A stretch of 64,000 bases of DNA from Streptoverticillium olivoreticuli subsp. olivoreticuli (GCF_003391135.1 NZ_CP031455.1:620001-684000), one strand, 5' to 3'. Positions 32,484 to 41,385 are shown, numbered from the stretch's first letter. A program made the numbers and translations. The notes: generated by a model from the sequence alone, not told the origin.

Positions 32484-33200
32484 TCAGGTCGCGGGGCAGT
32501 GTTTCCAGGCCAGGTGATAGACAGTGTCGGCACTGTCGCCCGTCCAGCCGTAGGTAAGAGAACTGTGGGTCGTCGAGGGGTCGGAGGTACCGGCGTTCAC
32601 CTGCGACGCGATGTCGAGATTGAGGCTGCCCTTCTCACCGCACGGGGCGTAGACGAGGTCCATGTCATCGGTGACGTCGGACGCCCGCCACCCGCCCTGG
32701 AACGGGCCGACGAAAGGATGGACCCCGGAGGTTCCGGACGGCAGGCCCTGGAAGTGGCTTTCGGCTTTCACCTGGCCTCTGGCCCCCTTCTCCAAGGACC
32801 CGAAGCCCTCGTAGTCCGTCCCGGCGATCGCGTACGTGTAACCCCGCGGGGCATTCACGCTCAGGAGGATCTGGCAGTTCTTGTGGGAGTCGTACGGCTT
32901 CGAGCCGACGCCCACCTGAGCGGTGAAGCCACCGTGGGAGACAGTGAACCCGGTGTTGTCCGGTGAGACCGACACCGACATCAGCGGCGAGGAGCAGGCG
33001 CCGTTGACCACCCTGATTTCGATGAGGACCCTGTCCTGCGGAGGCGTCTCCCCGGGGATGGCCGGGGAGGTGGGTGTCAGTGCGGCGGCCACCAGGGCCG
33101 CGGCGGTACCGGCGATCAGCACGGGGGTGAACAAGGAAGGCCCCTTTCCGTCGCTCTTCCGCTGTGCCACAGGACTGCCGCGCGGCATCCATGCCACCAC
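32484..33200 (-). CDS. Secreted DUF4360 protein
   Basis: 238 residues from the longest start (33200); GTG 33170 (MAQRKSDGKG) is a plausible shorter start. The signal peptide runs FTPVLIAGTAAALVAAALTP. The mature protein shows the DUF4360 pattern: EIRVVNGACSSPLMSVSVSPDN, FTVSHGGFTAQVG, DSHKNCQILLSVNAPRGYTYAI. Four cysteines could form two disulphides. DUF4360 proteins are extracellular and of unknown function. Monocistronic. Confidence 0.8.
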   Translation of the reverse strand: MVAWMPRGSPVAQRKSDGKGPSLFTPVLIAGTAAALVAAALTPTSPAIPGETPPQDRVLIEIRVVNGACSSPLMSVSVSPDNTGFTVSHGGFTAQVGVGSKPYDSHKNCQILLSVNAPRGYTYAIAGTDYEGFGSLEKGARGQVKAESHFQGLPSGTSGVHPFVGPFQGGWRASDVTDDMDLVYAPCGEKGSLNLDIASQVNAGTSDPSTTHSSLTYGWTGDSADTVYHLAWKHCPAT

Positions 33201-33569
33201 CGCATGCGAGACATGTACAGGCCGATACGCGAGTCAAGTGCCGTACCGGACAAGGGTGGTGTTCACTCGCCAGAGGGATACCTCCTGCGGCTCGCCGGTC
33301 GGCGGGCCTGAGGGCGGCACACTCTCGGAGCATGGCTCATAAACCATCAAGAACACCCAGCTCGCGCCCGTCCGGACCCAGTGCTCGTATTGCTGCCGCC
33401 AGCAGACAACAGTGAGCGACCGGCCTGGTCAGTGACCTGATCGCCGGCGCGGTGGGCGTCCGGAGGCCCCACCTGGGCATCTTTGCAGGCCGCAGCCTCA
33501 CCGCACGGCCCGTACGGTCACCGAGGCCGCGGCACTGATCATGCAAGCAAGACGGAGGAGGAAAGCCCG
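33201..33569. other. Divergent intergenic region, no gene supported
   Basis: Lies between the DUF4360 gene (minus) and the MazG-like gene (plus). No operator or repeat recognised. Confidence 0.4.
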
Positions 33570-33932
33570 ATGACGCGTGAACCAGGACCGGTGGAAGGGG
33601 GACACGTGGATGCTGTTTGGGACACCATCGCGAGCCTGACCGAACGGCTCGACCGGCACAGCACGCACCGCGGTGACATGCGGCGCGTCCTGCAAATCCT
33701 GAAGATCAGCGAGGAAGCCGGCGAGGCCGCAGAGGCCGTCATCGGCGCGATGGGGCAGAACCCGCGCAAGGGCTTCTCCCACACGTGGGATGACGTGCAG
33801 GCCGAGGTGTGCGACGTGATCACCACAGCCATGGTCGCGTTGCAGCGGCTCACTCCGGACGCCCGCACGGTCTTCGCCGAGCACCTGGACCGCGTCGCCA
33901 AGCGCGACCTCGCCGAAGGGGGCGGGCGTTGA
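33570..33932 (+). CDS. MazG-like nucleotide pyrophosphohydrolase
   Basis: 120 residues from ATG 33570 with GGAGGAGGAAAG; GTG 33606 is a possible alternative. The all-alpha NTP pyrophosphatase pattern EEAGEAAEAV (metal-binding Glu cluster) followed by EVCDVITTAMVAL (second cluster) is clear. It would hydrolyse an NTP or dNTP to the monophosphate. The TGA overlaps the TTG of a NUDIX gene by 4 bases, so two nucleotide-sanitising enzymes are coupled. Confidence 0.85.
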   Translation: MTREPGPVEGGHVDAVWDTIASLTERLDRHSTHRGDMRRVLQILKISEEAGEAAEAVIGAMGQNPRKGFSHTWDDVQAEVCDVITTAMVALQRLTPDARTVFAEHLDRVAKRDLAEGGGR

Positions 33933-34426
33933 CGAACAGATGGGTGCCACCGGAGGAGTACAGCGCGAGCCTGCCCAAGGCCACGATGTACGGAGCGCTG
34001 TTCTTCACCGACACCGCCGGGCGCCCACTCCAACTGTTGTCATCCGTTGTCGCAGGAGTGTGGCAGTTCCCCGGTGGCAACACCGACGAGGGCGAGTCCC
34101 CGTGGGAGACCGCGGTGCGCGAGTGCCGGGAAGAGACCGGCATCGAGTTCACCGGCCCGCCTCGCCTGCTGGGCGCCCACTTCATGCCGCCGGTCGGAGG
34201 CTGGGTGGCGTGCCGGGCCGGGTTCATCTTCGACGGCGGCACCCTCACCGACGACCAGCTCGCCGCGATCCGGCTCGATCCGAACGAGCACACCGAATGG
34301 CAGGTCCGGACGGTAGGCGACTGGGAGCGGGAGTGCGACCCGCTGACGTTCCGGCGCCTGTCAGCAGTCATGGCAGCACGGCAGGGCGGAGGCGCGTCCT
34401 ACATGGAGACAGGAGACTGGACTTGA
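33929..34426 (+). CDS. NUDIX hydrolase
   Basis: 165 residues from TTG 33929, inside the MazG stop (TTGA overlap). The Nudix box reads GGNTDEGESPWETAVRECREETGI with the full metal-binding Glu set (REcrEEtG). It hydrolyses a nucleoside diphosphate linked to another moiety. With MazG it suggests clearance of a modified nucleotide. Its own stop overlaps a further TTG reading frame, so a third gene once followed. Confidence 0.9.
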   Translation: MTNRWVPPEEYSASLPKATMYGALFFTDTAGRPLQLLSSVVAGVWQFPGGNTDEGESPWETAVRECREETGIEFTGPPRLLGAHFMPPVGGWVACRAGFIFDGGTLTDDQLAAIRLDPNEHTEWQVRTVGDWERECDPLTFRRLSAVMAARQGGGASYMETGDWT

Positions 34427-34634
34427 GCAGCACAACGGAGATCGCGAACGACCTGCGGGTACAACGCGGCACTGATCGCCGAGCTCGTCGGACGAGAGCG
34501 GCACGGTGACAAGCATCGACATCGACCGGGAGTTCATCGACCGCGCTACCCGCTGCCTCGCCGACACCGGGTACGACGGGCGCGTGAACGTCTCAATCCC
34601 GAACTGGCCGCCGAACTCGTCCGGCGCGTAGCCG
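34423..34634 (+). pseudogene. Remains of the third gene of the MazG-NUDIX operon
   Basis: TTG 34423 overlaps the NUDIX stop (TTGA) and reads SSTTEIANDLR, then a frame change near 34452 continues YNAALIAELVGRERHGD. GTG 34506 opens another short frame (TSIDIDREFIDRATRCLADT) ending at 34634. None is a full protein. Probably one or two small genes decayed by frameshifts. Confidence 0.35.
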
Positions 34635-35218
34635 TCGACCAGTACGCCCGCGGCGCCCGCGACAGCGAGGACGACGTCGAGGCGGACGGGGAAGCGATGC
34701 GCGTGGTGGATGCGGACAACATCGTGTGGCTCAAGACCGTGCTGGCCCAGCACGGCTGGCCCGGACACACTCTCGTCGGTGAAGAAGCAGCGGATGCGGC
34801 ATGGCTGATGATCCAGCACGCCGACCGGGACCTGCCCTTCCAGCTGCACGCGTTCCAGCTCCTGACAGCGGCCGTCGAAGCCGGAGAAGCACTGCCGCGG
34901 CATCTCGCCTACCTGACCGATCGCTGCCAGGTCGCCCAGCGACAGGAGCAGACGTACGGGACGCAGTACTTCGAGGAGGACGGCCGCTTTGGTCCATGCC
35001 CCGTCGCAGACACCGACCGGCTGGACGAGCGGCGGGCATCCGCCGGGCTGGGCCCGCTCGTGGAGTACGACGCCGTGTCCCACCCACGCCGGGACCGCTG
35101 GAGGGATTCGCGGCGCGGTTCGATGTTCTCTTCACCGGCTTGGTCCGGCCCGGGGCCGGGGCTTCCGCGAATACCTGGCCGGCCCTGCCCGCGCGCGTCA
35201 CAGGCAGTCGCCCCCTGA
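34589..35218 (+). pseudogene. DUF6624-like protein without a usable start
   Basis: The frame reads LNPELAAELVRRVAVDQYAR, then AMRVVDADNIVWLKTVLAQHGWPG, AWLMIQHADRDLPFQLHAFQLL, LPRHLAYLTDRCQVAQRQEQ and YGTQYFEEDGRFGPCPVAD, matching the DUF6624 pattern. The natural N-terminus (around NPELAAEL, 34589) has CTC where ATG is expected, and the first start codon in frame is ATG 34697, after the first conserved block. Either translation begins at 34697 with a truncated protein, or the gene is dead. C-terminal residues after about 35105 look unrelated. Function of the family is unknown. Confidence 0.55.
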
Positions 35219-35225
35219 GGAAGAG

Positions 35226-35251
35226 CCGTCGGCCGGGATCCCGGCCGACGG
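35226..35251. terminator. Perfect 26-base palindrome, terminator
   Basis: CCGTCGGCCGGGA and its exact complement TCCCGGCCGACGG form a loopless inverted repeat followed by TTTGAGG, between the DUF6624-like frame and the convergent sphingomyelinase D-like gene. Confidence 0.75.
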
Positions 35252-35305
35252 TTTGAGGGGGCCCATCAGGCTCAGGGCTGATGCGGACCCGGCCCGAGGC
35301 TGTCG

Positions 35306-36295
35306 CTACCTGAACAGGCGGTCACCGCTGGTGGCCATGCGATGGGTGGCGCTGTGGCGGTTCACCCAGTCACGGACGAGGTTGATGGCGTTGGCGCACT
35401 GCCAGCTGTTGTCGTACTCGCGCACTCCGGTGAAGGCGCCGTAGCCCGCGATGATGCCGTCCACACGCGCGTCGCCCAGCAGTTTGTCGACGTACCACGG
35501 ATCGTTGTAGGTGGTCGTCCAGGACAGCGTGGCCGCGAGCTGTCCAGCGGCACGGTCCCCGGCGCCCTTCTTCAGTTCCGCGCACGTGTTGTGGCCGGTT
35601 TCCGTGCAGTTGCCGAACCCCTTGGTGATATCGGAGTCGCCGTAGTCCATCGCCCGGCGACCGGCCGGGAACCCGGAACCGGACCGGTCGAAGGCGCTTC
35701 GCACCTGATCGCGGGTCCCGGTCGTCGTGATGCCCTCCAATTTGCCGAGCCTGCCTTCCAGACTCTTCCAGCCCCTGCCGCCGACGTCCGGGGTGCTGCC
35801 GCCGTGGTACTCGTAGAAACCGTAGAGCACCTGGATCCCGGCAGCCGTCAGCCGCTGCGCCTTGTCGCGCAGGCCGGCGACGCTGCACCCACGGTTCTGA
35901 GCTTCTCCGCAGTAGTTCGGGTCCTTGATGTCCAGCCAGACCAGGCTCAGCCGACGCCCTGCTTTGGCATGGGAGACAACGCGGTCGATCATGCTGTCGA
36001 AGCTGGGGCCGTGCCGGGTTTCACCGGCCGAGGAACAGTCGTGATAGGCGCGCCATTCGTTCGGGTTGTACCAGGCACAGACGTCGATCTCGATGCCGTT
36101 GGCGCCGTGGTTGAGCGCGGCGTCCACGCCGTCCAGGGTGTCGACTCGGTGCGCGATGGCGTAGATCGCGTGACGCTGATCGGCTGCTGCCGCGGGGGTC
36201 GTACCGAGCGCGGCGGCACCGATGATCCCGCACAGCGCCGCCAACAACGCCAGTACCATCCGCGGGCCGGCGCCATGTCTGAGGTGAGTGGTCAA
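35306..36295 (-). CDS. Secreted phospholipase D / sphingomyelinase D-like enzyme (GDPD barrel)
   Basis: 329 residues from TTG 36295, which has GGAG 8 bases upstream; ATG 36259 would remove the basic n-region. Signal peptide MVLALLAALCGIIGAAALG...AAAAD. The catalytic set of spider and actinobacterial sphingomyelinase D enzymes is conserved with right spacing: His49 (AHRVD), Glu69 and Asp71 (GIEIDV), His85 (YHDC), plus WLDIKDPNY. The family turns choline phospholipids into ceramide-1-phosphate or cyclic phosphates. Together with the sphingomyelinase C at 7661 the strain has two distinct classes. A perfect 10-bp inverted repeat lies upstream at 36421-36457. Confidence 0.88.
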   Translation of the reverse strand: MTTHLRHGAGPRMVLALLAALCGIIGAAALGTTPAAAADQRHAIYAIAHRVDTLDGVDAALNHGANGIEIDVCAWYNPNEWRAYHDCSSAGETRHGPSFDSMIDRVVSHAKAGRRLSLVWLDIKDPNYCGEAQNRGCSVAGLRDKAQRLTAAGIQVLYGFYEYHGGSTPDVGGRGWKSLEGRLGKLEGITTTGTRDQVRSAFDRSGSGFPAGRRAMDYGDSDITKGFGNCTETGHNTCAELKKGAGDRAAGQLAATLSWTTTYNDPWYVDKLLGDARVDGIIAGYGAFTGVREYDNSWQCANAINLVRDWVNRHSATHRMATSGDRLFR

Positions 36296-36928
36296 GAAAG
36301 GCACTCCTTCATGTCGGTGTCCTGAAGCGGACATCTGCGCAAAGTACGGCGGCGAGTTGACGATCAGGCCCACCGACGCATCCGGTAGCGGCTGGTCTGC
36401 CGGGCGTCGGCGAGCACCAAGTCACGAAAATATCGCGCCCGAGGAAGTTTTCGTGACATATTCTCGGTCTGCTTCCATCACCAACTAGCCATTGTGCACG
36501 TCAAGTTGGAACCAGCCGACGGACGCTGTCAGCGGGTTCGTGAATGCCGTGGTACGGGGAGCCGCTGCCGAGGCAGGACGCGCTCGCCCTGCGGGTCGGG
36601 CGCGTAGAGCTGCTGGAGGCGGTACGAGGGCGGATGACATGAGGAATACCGCCCTGTAATGGGTGCGCAGCGGGACGGGTGCGCGTGGATTCCTGGAAGC
36701 AGGCAGGGAGTGAAGCTGTCAGGCTGTTGCCGTTCGGATCGACTCGAGGAGTCGGTCGGTATCGGTGAGGTCGGGGAGCGTGTACGACGGGCGGGTGTGT
36801 TCGAAGGCAAGGACCATCTCGGTCTCGGCCACCACTCGGTATGCCCACCTTCCGCGACGTCGCGGGGCGCCACGTCACCACCGACCCCGGGCTCCCAGTG
36901 GGAAGAAGTGCACTGGGATAATCAAGGG
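36296..36928. other. Upstream region with an operator-like repeat and decayed coding sequence
   Basis: Next to the sphingomyelinase D-like gene lies the inverted repeat at 36421-36457. Between about 36850 and 36718 the minus strand reads VVAETEMVLAFEHTRPSYTL then PDLTDTDRLLESIRTATA and a stop, probably the tail of a lost gene of unknown family. The rest shows nothing. Confidence 0.4.
36421..36457. promoter_or_regulatory. Inverted repeat upstream of the sphingomyelinase D-like gene
   Basis: GTCACGAAAA (36421-36430) and TTTTCGTGAC (36448-36457) are exact complements 17 bases apart, about 130-160 bp before the TTG start. AT-rich ends in GC-rich DNA suggest a regulator site rather than a terminator. 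Confidence 0.5.
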
Positions 36929-37378
36929 ATGGCCAGAAATGAGATCCGGTTCGACCGCCAGCATCGCGACGATCTTGGCGTGCTTGAGGTCGTCCCACGC
37001 ATCAACGGAATACCGCTCATCGAGCTGATCGACAAGTTCGAGATTAACGCCGGGATGCAGCCTGCAGGTGATGCCTACGGCGGTCTTACCCCACAGTACT
37101 TTCGATTCGGCCCGATGGAGGACCACTTCCACGGACGATCCACCGACGCAATGGGGCCGAAGACGCCCTTGCTCGGCTGTGAATGCGGCGAGCTGGGTTG
37201 CTGGCCACTCATGGCTCGCATCACCGTGACAGCCGATCTCGTGATCTGGGACTCCTTCGAGCAGCCCTACCGCACGAAACGTGACTACACGAAGTTCGGT
37301 CCGTTCCAGTTCGACCGCCACCAATACGACGACGCCTTGCGGGATCTGAACGCGGAGATCAGCCCCGACGGCCCGTGA
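36929..37378 (+). CDS. Hypothetical protein with a Cys-rich loop
   Basis: 149 residues from ATG 36929 (AAGGG upstream). It reads ARNEIRFDRQHRDDLGVLEV, INGIPLIELIDKFE, then GPKTPLLGCECGELGCWPL, a three-cysteine cluster that could bind metal, and ends in TKFGPFQFDRHQYDDALRDL. No signal peptide. The family is unknown to me, though the pattern is conserved-looking and the composition is normal. It stands just before an IS remnant. Confidence 0.65.
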   Translation: MARNEIRFDRQHRDDLGVLEVVPRINGIPLIELIDKFEINAGMQPAGDAYGGLTPQYFRFGPMEDHFHGRSTDAMGPKTPLLGCECGELGCWPLMARITVTADLVIWDSFEQPYRTKRDYTKFGPFQFDRHQYDDALRDLNAEISPDGP

Positions 37379-37389
37379 GCAACACCCCG

Positions 37390-37690
37390 TCCGCGCCATC
37401 GGGAAGCGTTCGCCCGCACCACCCCGGCAAGTTCAGAGAAGGCGGTGGGACCAGGTGCTTGCGGCGAAACCGGCTGCCCTCGTGCTCGACATCGCCCTTC
37501 TCGTGGGCGCCGTCCTGGCCGAGAACTGATACCAGACCGGAAAGCCGCGCACCTCGCGTTCTCGGTCCGCGAACGGCCGAAGAGAACCTGCTTGACCGCA
37601 GACCTGAGGTTGTCGTAACGGATAAGGGCCGTCGGCACCCCGCCCAGGGCCCGGAAGGCTGGCACCAACCCCTGCATATAGGCCCGTGAC
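37390..37690 (-). pseudogene. IS21-type transposase (IstA-like) fragment
   Basis: Across two frames the minus strand reads GGVPTALIRYDNLRSAVKQV, LFGRSRTENARCAAFRS, then AHEKGDVEHEGSRFRRKHLV, the central part of an IS21 IstA (DDE region around RYDN and the H-E-K-G stretch). Both ends are missing and at least one frameshift is present. Confidence 0.65.
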
Positions 37691-37713
37691 GACTCACGAG
37701 GTTCCGACCCGCA

Positions 37714-37846
37714 TCAGAGTGGGTTGAGGCGGGCCTCAAGCAGGCAGAACTCATTGCCTTCGGGGTCGCTCAGAACATGCCACTGCTCCTCCCCCGTCTG
37801 ACCGATGTCGGCCGGGCGCGCACCAAGCTCCAGCCGGATCGCGGGA
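37714..37846 (-). pseudogene. C-terminal fragment of a glyoxalase/VOC-fold protein
   Basis: The minus strand reads RLELGARPADIGQTGEEQW, then HVLSDPEGNEFCLLEARL and a stop, the standard C-terminus of the Glyoxalase_6-like VOC group. The upstream part is gone. Confidence 0.6.
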
Positions 37847-37933
37847 GCGGACTGTTCCCGGTTCCCGCCCGCGCGGCTCTCGGGTGCGGGTACCGGCCTT
37901 CGCTCGGAACCGGCATCGTGAAACCATCAAGCG

Positions 37934-38365
37934 ATGACCGACACGAATGGCGACGACGGCCGCACCTTCCGATGCGAGACGGAGCGGGTTGTCAACGAGA
38001 TCGCCCAAGGGCTCCGCACGTTGGACGTTGGTGTGGGCTGGTTCTCCGGCCTCGCCCCGACACGCCAGCAGGAGGTTCTGCAGGAAGTCACCGGCTATGC
38101 GATGCAGGCGCACATTACAACTGCGGACGGCCGTGCGGGGGTGGCGCGGTCCGGTGTGAAGCCCACGGCCAACCCCTCGGTAATGATCTGCATGGACCCG
38201 CCCCGCTACGGGTTCGCGGGCCTCCCCTCCGCCGAATACGTCAAGGCGTTCCGCGTCCTCGTCTCCGTCTTCGCCATTGCCGACACTCGCCGCCGCGAGA
38301 CGTACTGCAAAGGCGCCTGCGGACATGGGTGGCACAACCTGCCAGCTGCAACCGAGCAGCCGTAG
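37934..38365 (+). CDS. DUF5958 family protein
   Basis: 143 residues from ATG 37934. Family signs: VVNEIAQGLRTLDVGVGWF, LAPTRQQEVLQEVTGYAMQAH, AEYVKAFRVLVSVFAIADTR and RRETYCKGACGHGWHNL, the last with a Cys/His cluster. Function unknown. It lies between IS remnants on both sides and may have come with them. Confidence 0.75.
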   Translation: MTDTNGDDGRTFRCETERVVNEIAQGLRTLDVGVGWFSGLAPTRQQEVLQEVTGYAMQAHITTADGRAGVARSGVKPTANPSVMICMDPPRYGFAGLPSAEYVKAFRVLVSVFAIADTRRRETYCKGACGHGWHNLPAATEQP

Positions 38366-38369
38366 CATC

Positions 38370-38706
38370 GGCCGTTCCGGCCCCTCCGGCGTGCTGATGG
38401 GCACGGACCGATCGTTGAGTCGACCGCGACGACCCAGTCGAGATCCCCGTCAGCGTCCGCCTGGGCGAGAAGACCGGTAAACACCCGCTGCCACGTGCCG
38501 TCGATCGCCCACCTCTGCAATCGGTTGTAGAGACCCTTCCACGAACCGAACTCGGAAGGCATGTCCTCCCACGGAGAACCCGTGCGGTACTTCCACGCGA
38601 TCGCCTCGATAATCTGCCGGCGATCACGCCACCGCCCACCACGTCGCGGAGTCCGGTCCGGAAGCAGCGGCGCAGTCCGCGACCACTTCACATCAGTCAA
38701 CGGCAC
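38370..38706 (-). pseudogene. IS5-type transposase, N-terminal fragment
   Basis: Reads LTDVKWSRTAPLLPDRTPRR, IIEAIAWKYRTGSPWEDMPS, GLYNRLQRWAIDGTWQRVF, DLDWVVAVDST, then a one-base frame change into VRAHQHAGGAGTADA, where similarity ends. The catalytic centre after the first Asp is lost. Confidence 0.75.
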
Positions 38707-38827
38707 AACCGGACCAACGACCCAATGATCCGAACAGGTCGGCCTCGGGCAGGATGGGCGCGTGATACCTCCCCGACTGCTGTGGTGCGATCCCCGACCC
38801 ATCCCCCGGTTCAACCGGCAGGAGCCG

Positions 38828-39100
38828 GTGACCACGATCGTTCGCGATCCCGGCTTCTACGAGCCGACTGAAGAAGATGGCTGCTGGAGGTTCGGGTACT
38901 TCTGCCAGGCGCATGACCGCCCTTACTGGCACGAGTCCTGTGGGGAAGGGCCACACCTGATCGCCCTGCACTGCGACGAGCACGGGCCGGAGAATATGTG
39001 GCCGCAGCCGAAGATGCTGATGTTCACGGAAGGGTTCGACCCCTTGCTGAGCGACGTGCAGCTGGCCTGGGTGCAGGCACAGTGGGACGCCGCCGACTGA
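38828..39100 (+). CDS. Small hypothetical protein
   Basis: 90 residues from GTG 38828 (CAGGAG upstream); GTG 38762 gives 112 residues but that part overlaps IS-derived DNA. It reads DPGFYEPTEEDGCWRFGYFC, PYWHESCGEGPHLIALHCDE, MLMFTEGFDPLLSDVQLAWV. The composition (Trp, Cys, acidic) is protein-like. No family recognised. Confidence 0.5.
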   Translation: MTTIVRDPGFYEPTEEDGCWRFGYFCQAHDRPYWHESCGEGPHLIALHCDEHGPENMWPQPKMLMFTEGFDPLLSDVQLAWVQAQWDAAD

Positions 39101-39220
39101 GGCGTGTCTGATGAGTCTTGGTCCGGTAGTGCTCTGACGGGGGCAGGCGGGAGCACGGCACGATCGACCTGAATGGGATATTAGGTAGTCATCGGGGCAT
39201 TCGGTTGGCAGGCTTGAGTC

Positions 39221-40078
39221 ATGAACTCCCAGCTCAATGACGTGCCCGGCCATTCCTGGCTCGGTGCCCCGATCGATGCCCGATCTCTGTTCGCCCCTGA
39301 GCAGGCCGCGCTGATGACCACGCTGCGCGGCCTGGCGTCCGCCGACTGGGGCAAGGAGGCGGTGCCGGGCTGGACCGTCCGTGATCTCGCGGCACACATC
39401 CTGGGCGACTTCTACGGACGCCTCGCCCGGGACCGGGACGGCCATCAGGACGGCCCCGCCTTCGCGCCGGGCGAGACGCTGGAGGCGTTCATCCACCGCA
39501 TCAATCATGAGTGGGTCGATGCCCACCGTCGGGTGAGCCCAGCCGCGCTCACCGACACCCTCAACCTGATCGGCGGGCAGGTCGCCCGGTTCTTCGCGGC
39601 CACCGACCCCGATGCCCCGTCGCTGGGAGTGTCCTGGGCCGGCGTCGATCCGGCGCCCATGTGGCTGGACAGCGCGCGCGACTTCACCGAGTTCTGGACC
39701 CACCGCCAGCAGATCCGCCACGCAATCGGCCGGGACACCGACGCCGATCCGCGGTTCCTGTCCGTGGTCCTGGACACGTTCATGCGGGCCCTGCCCCACA
39801 CCCTGCGCGAGGTCACCACGCCGGTCGGCACGCAGGTCCAGATGCGGATCGAGGGCCCGGCCGGCGACGTCTGGACGGCGACGTCCACCGGGGACGGCTG
39901 GTCGCTCGCCGAGCCGGTGGCCGAACGTCCCGCCGCAGTCGTGCGCTTGGATGCGGAGACCGCCTGGCGCCTGTGCACGCGCGGCATCCAGCCGGACACC
40001 GCCCTGGCCCGCGTCCGTATCGAAGGCGACCGTCAACTGGCCGAAGCGGTCTGCCAGATCGTGTCGATCGTCCACTGA
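39221..40078 (+). CDS. Maleylpyruvate isomerase-family (mycothiol-dependent) protein
   Basis: 285 residues. The DinB-like N-terminal domain begins with ALMTTLRGLASADWGKEAVP and GWTVRDLAAHILGDFYGRLA; the metal-binding His residues are in DLAAHILGD and FWTHRQQIRHAIG. The C-terminal SCP2-like domain (DVWTATSTGDGWSLAE...) completes the usual MDMPI layout. These actinobacterial enzymes use mycothiol in thiol-transfer or isomerisation. The substrate is unknown and there are no pathway neighbours; the flank on the right is an IS5 element. Confidence 0.85.
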   Translation: MNSQLNDVPGHSWLGAPIDARSLFAPEQAALMTTLRGLASADWGKEAVPGWTVRDLAAHILGDFYGRLARDRDGHQDGPAFAPGETLEAFIHRINHEWVDAHRRVSPAALTDTLNLIGGQVARFFAATDPDAPSLGVSWAGVDPAPMWLDSARDFTEFWTHRQQIRHAIGRDTDADPRFLSVVLDTFMRALPHTLREVTTPVGTQVQMRIEGPAGDVWTATSTGDGWSLAEPVAERPAAVVRLDAETAWRLCTRGIQPDTALARVRIEGDRQLAEAVCQIVSIVH

Positions 40079-40122
40079 CCACAGCCGCGATATACCGGTC
40101 CGGCCGGGGCATCCGGTGAGCG

Positions 40123-40920
40123 TCAGCTGCGAAGCCACAGCCGGATCGCGGCCACCAGCACGCTGCCGTGAAATATATAGGCGCGCTTCTCGTAGCGGGT
40201 GGCCACGGCCCGGAAACCCTTGATCGCGTTCATGGTTCGCTCCGCTTCGTTGCGGCGCCGGTATATCCCTTTGTCGAATCCGGTGGGCCGGCCACCCGCG
40301 CTGCCCCGGCGTTGGCGGCTGGCCCGCTGGTTGGCCGGTTCGGGGATGGTGTGCTTGATCTGCCGACGGCGCAGATAGCGGCGGATGCGGTCCAGGACCT
40401 CGATCAGCTGCGGGGCATCACCCCACTGCCAAGGGGTGATGACGAACACGAGTGGGCGTCGGCCGCCCGCGCTCGCCAGATGAATCTTGCAGGTGAGGCC
40501 GCCTCGCGATCGGCCCAGCGCCTCATCGTCCCGGTGCCGTGTCGGACGAGTCCGCTTCCCAGGGACGCGGGGAGCACGCTTGCGGGTTCCGGCGGCATGC
40601 TGATGGGCGCGACAGACAGTGGAGTCCACGCTGACCAGCGACCAGTCGATGCACCCCTTGGCATCGGCCTGGGCCTGGACGGCACGGAGAATCCTCTCCC
40701 ACGTGCCGTCCGCCGACCACCGGCGGTGACGGTCGTACACCGTCTGCCACTTTCCGAACCGTCGCGGCAGATCGCGCCACGGAATCCCGGTGCGCAACCG
40801 GAACGGGACGCCGTTGATCACCCTCCGATGACATTGCCATCGCCCGCTCCGGCCAGCGTTCCTCGGCAAGCACGGCTGCAACCGCGCCCACTCCGCGTCG
40901 CTGAGATCACCCCGCCCCAC
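40123..40920 (-). pseudogene. IS5-type transposase with the second catalytic Asp deleted
   Basis: 265 codons, no stop or frameshift. It has DLSDAEWARLQPCLP, RTGIPWRDLPRRFGKWQTVY, VSVDSTVCRAHQHAAG (first Asp) and RRRNEAERTMNAIKGFRAVA (Glu). Between VITPWQWGDAPQLIEVLDRI and RRYLRRRQIKHTIPEP the ~30 residues that in relatives carry the D-K-A-Y-S motif are missing, so the DDE triad is incomplete. Most likely an in-frame internal deletion; the element cannot move itself. Confidence 0.7.
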
Positions 40921-41385
40921 ATCACCACGAACGACGCACCCATCAGTGCGTCACCGACCTGTCGGACATGGCCAGGGCCTGTCCGGCGGGTCGTTTCGTC
41001 GGCCCATCCGGCAGGGCTTACCTTCCGGGTTACCAGTGCGGGTCGGGGGCGGGCATGAGGGTCCCGCCCTTCCAGAAGGGAATCCGTGTGACCTGGCCCG
41101 CTGCCGATGAGCCCGCTCACGCCACCGAACGCACCCGTGCGATCATCCGTTCCTGCTCGCCGCCCCCGGCCAGGCATCGACCCCGGGCCTCGGGATCACC
41201 GGCCCGTGCGTCGGCCATACGGCACCCGCTTCACCGTCGGAGGCGACTGCCTCGTGGTCCGCCCGCTGACCACCGGCCGCCAAGTCTTCTTCGGGATGGG
41301 CGTACGGAAAACCTGGTGCTCCTATCCGTCCCTCCGGCCATAATGCGCAGATCAGCTGAAGGCATACGATGCAGAGCGAGCAGTA
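40921..41385. other. Intergenic region, no gene supported
   Basis: Between the IS5 copy and the P-loop kinase gene. The IS end should fall within the first ~80 bp but I could not define a terminal repeat. No protein in any frame. Confidence 0.4.
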
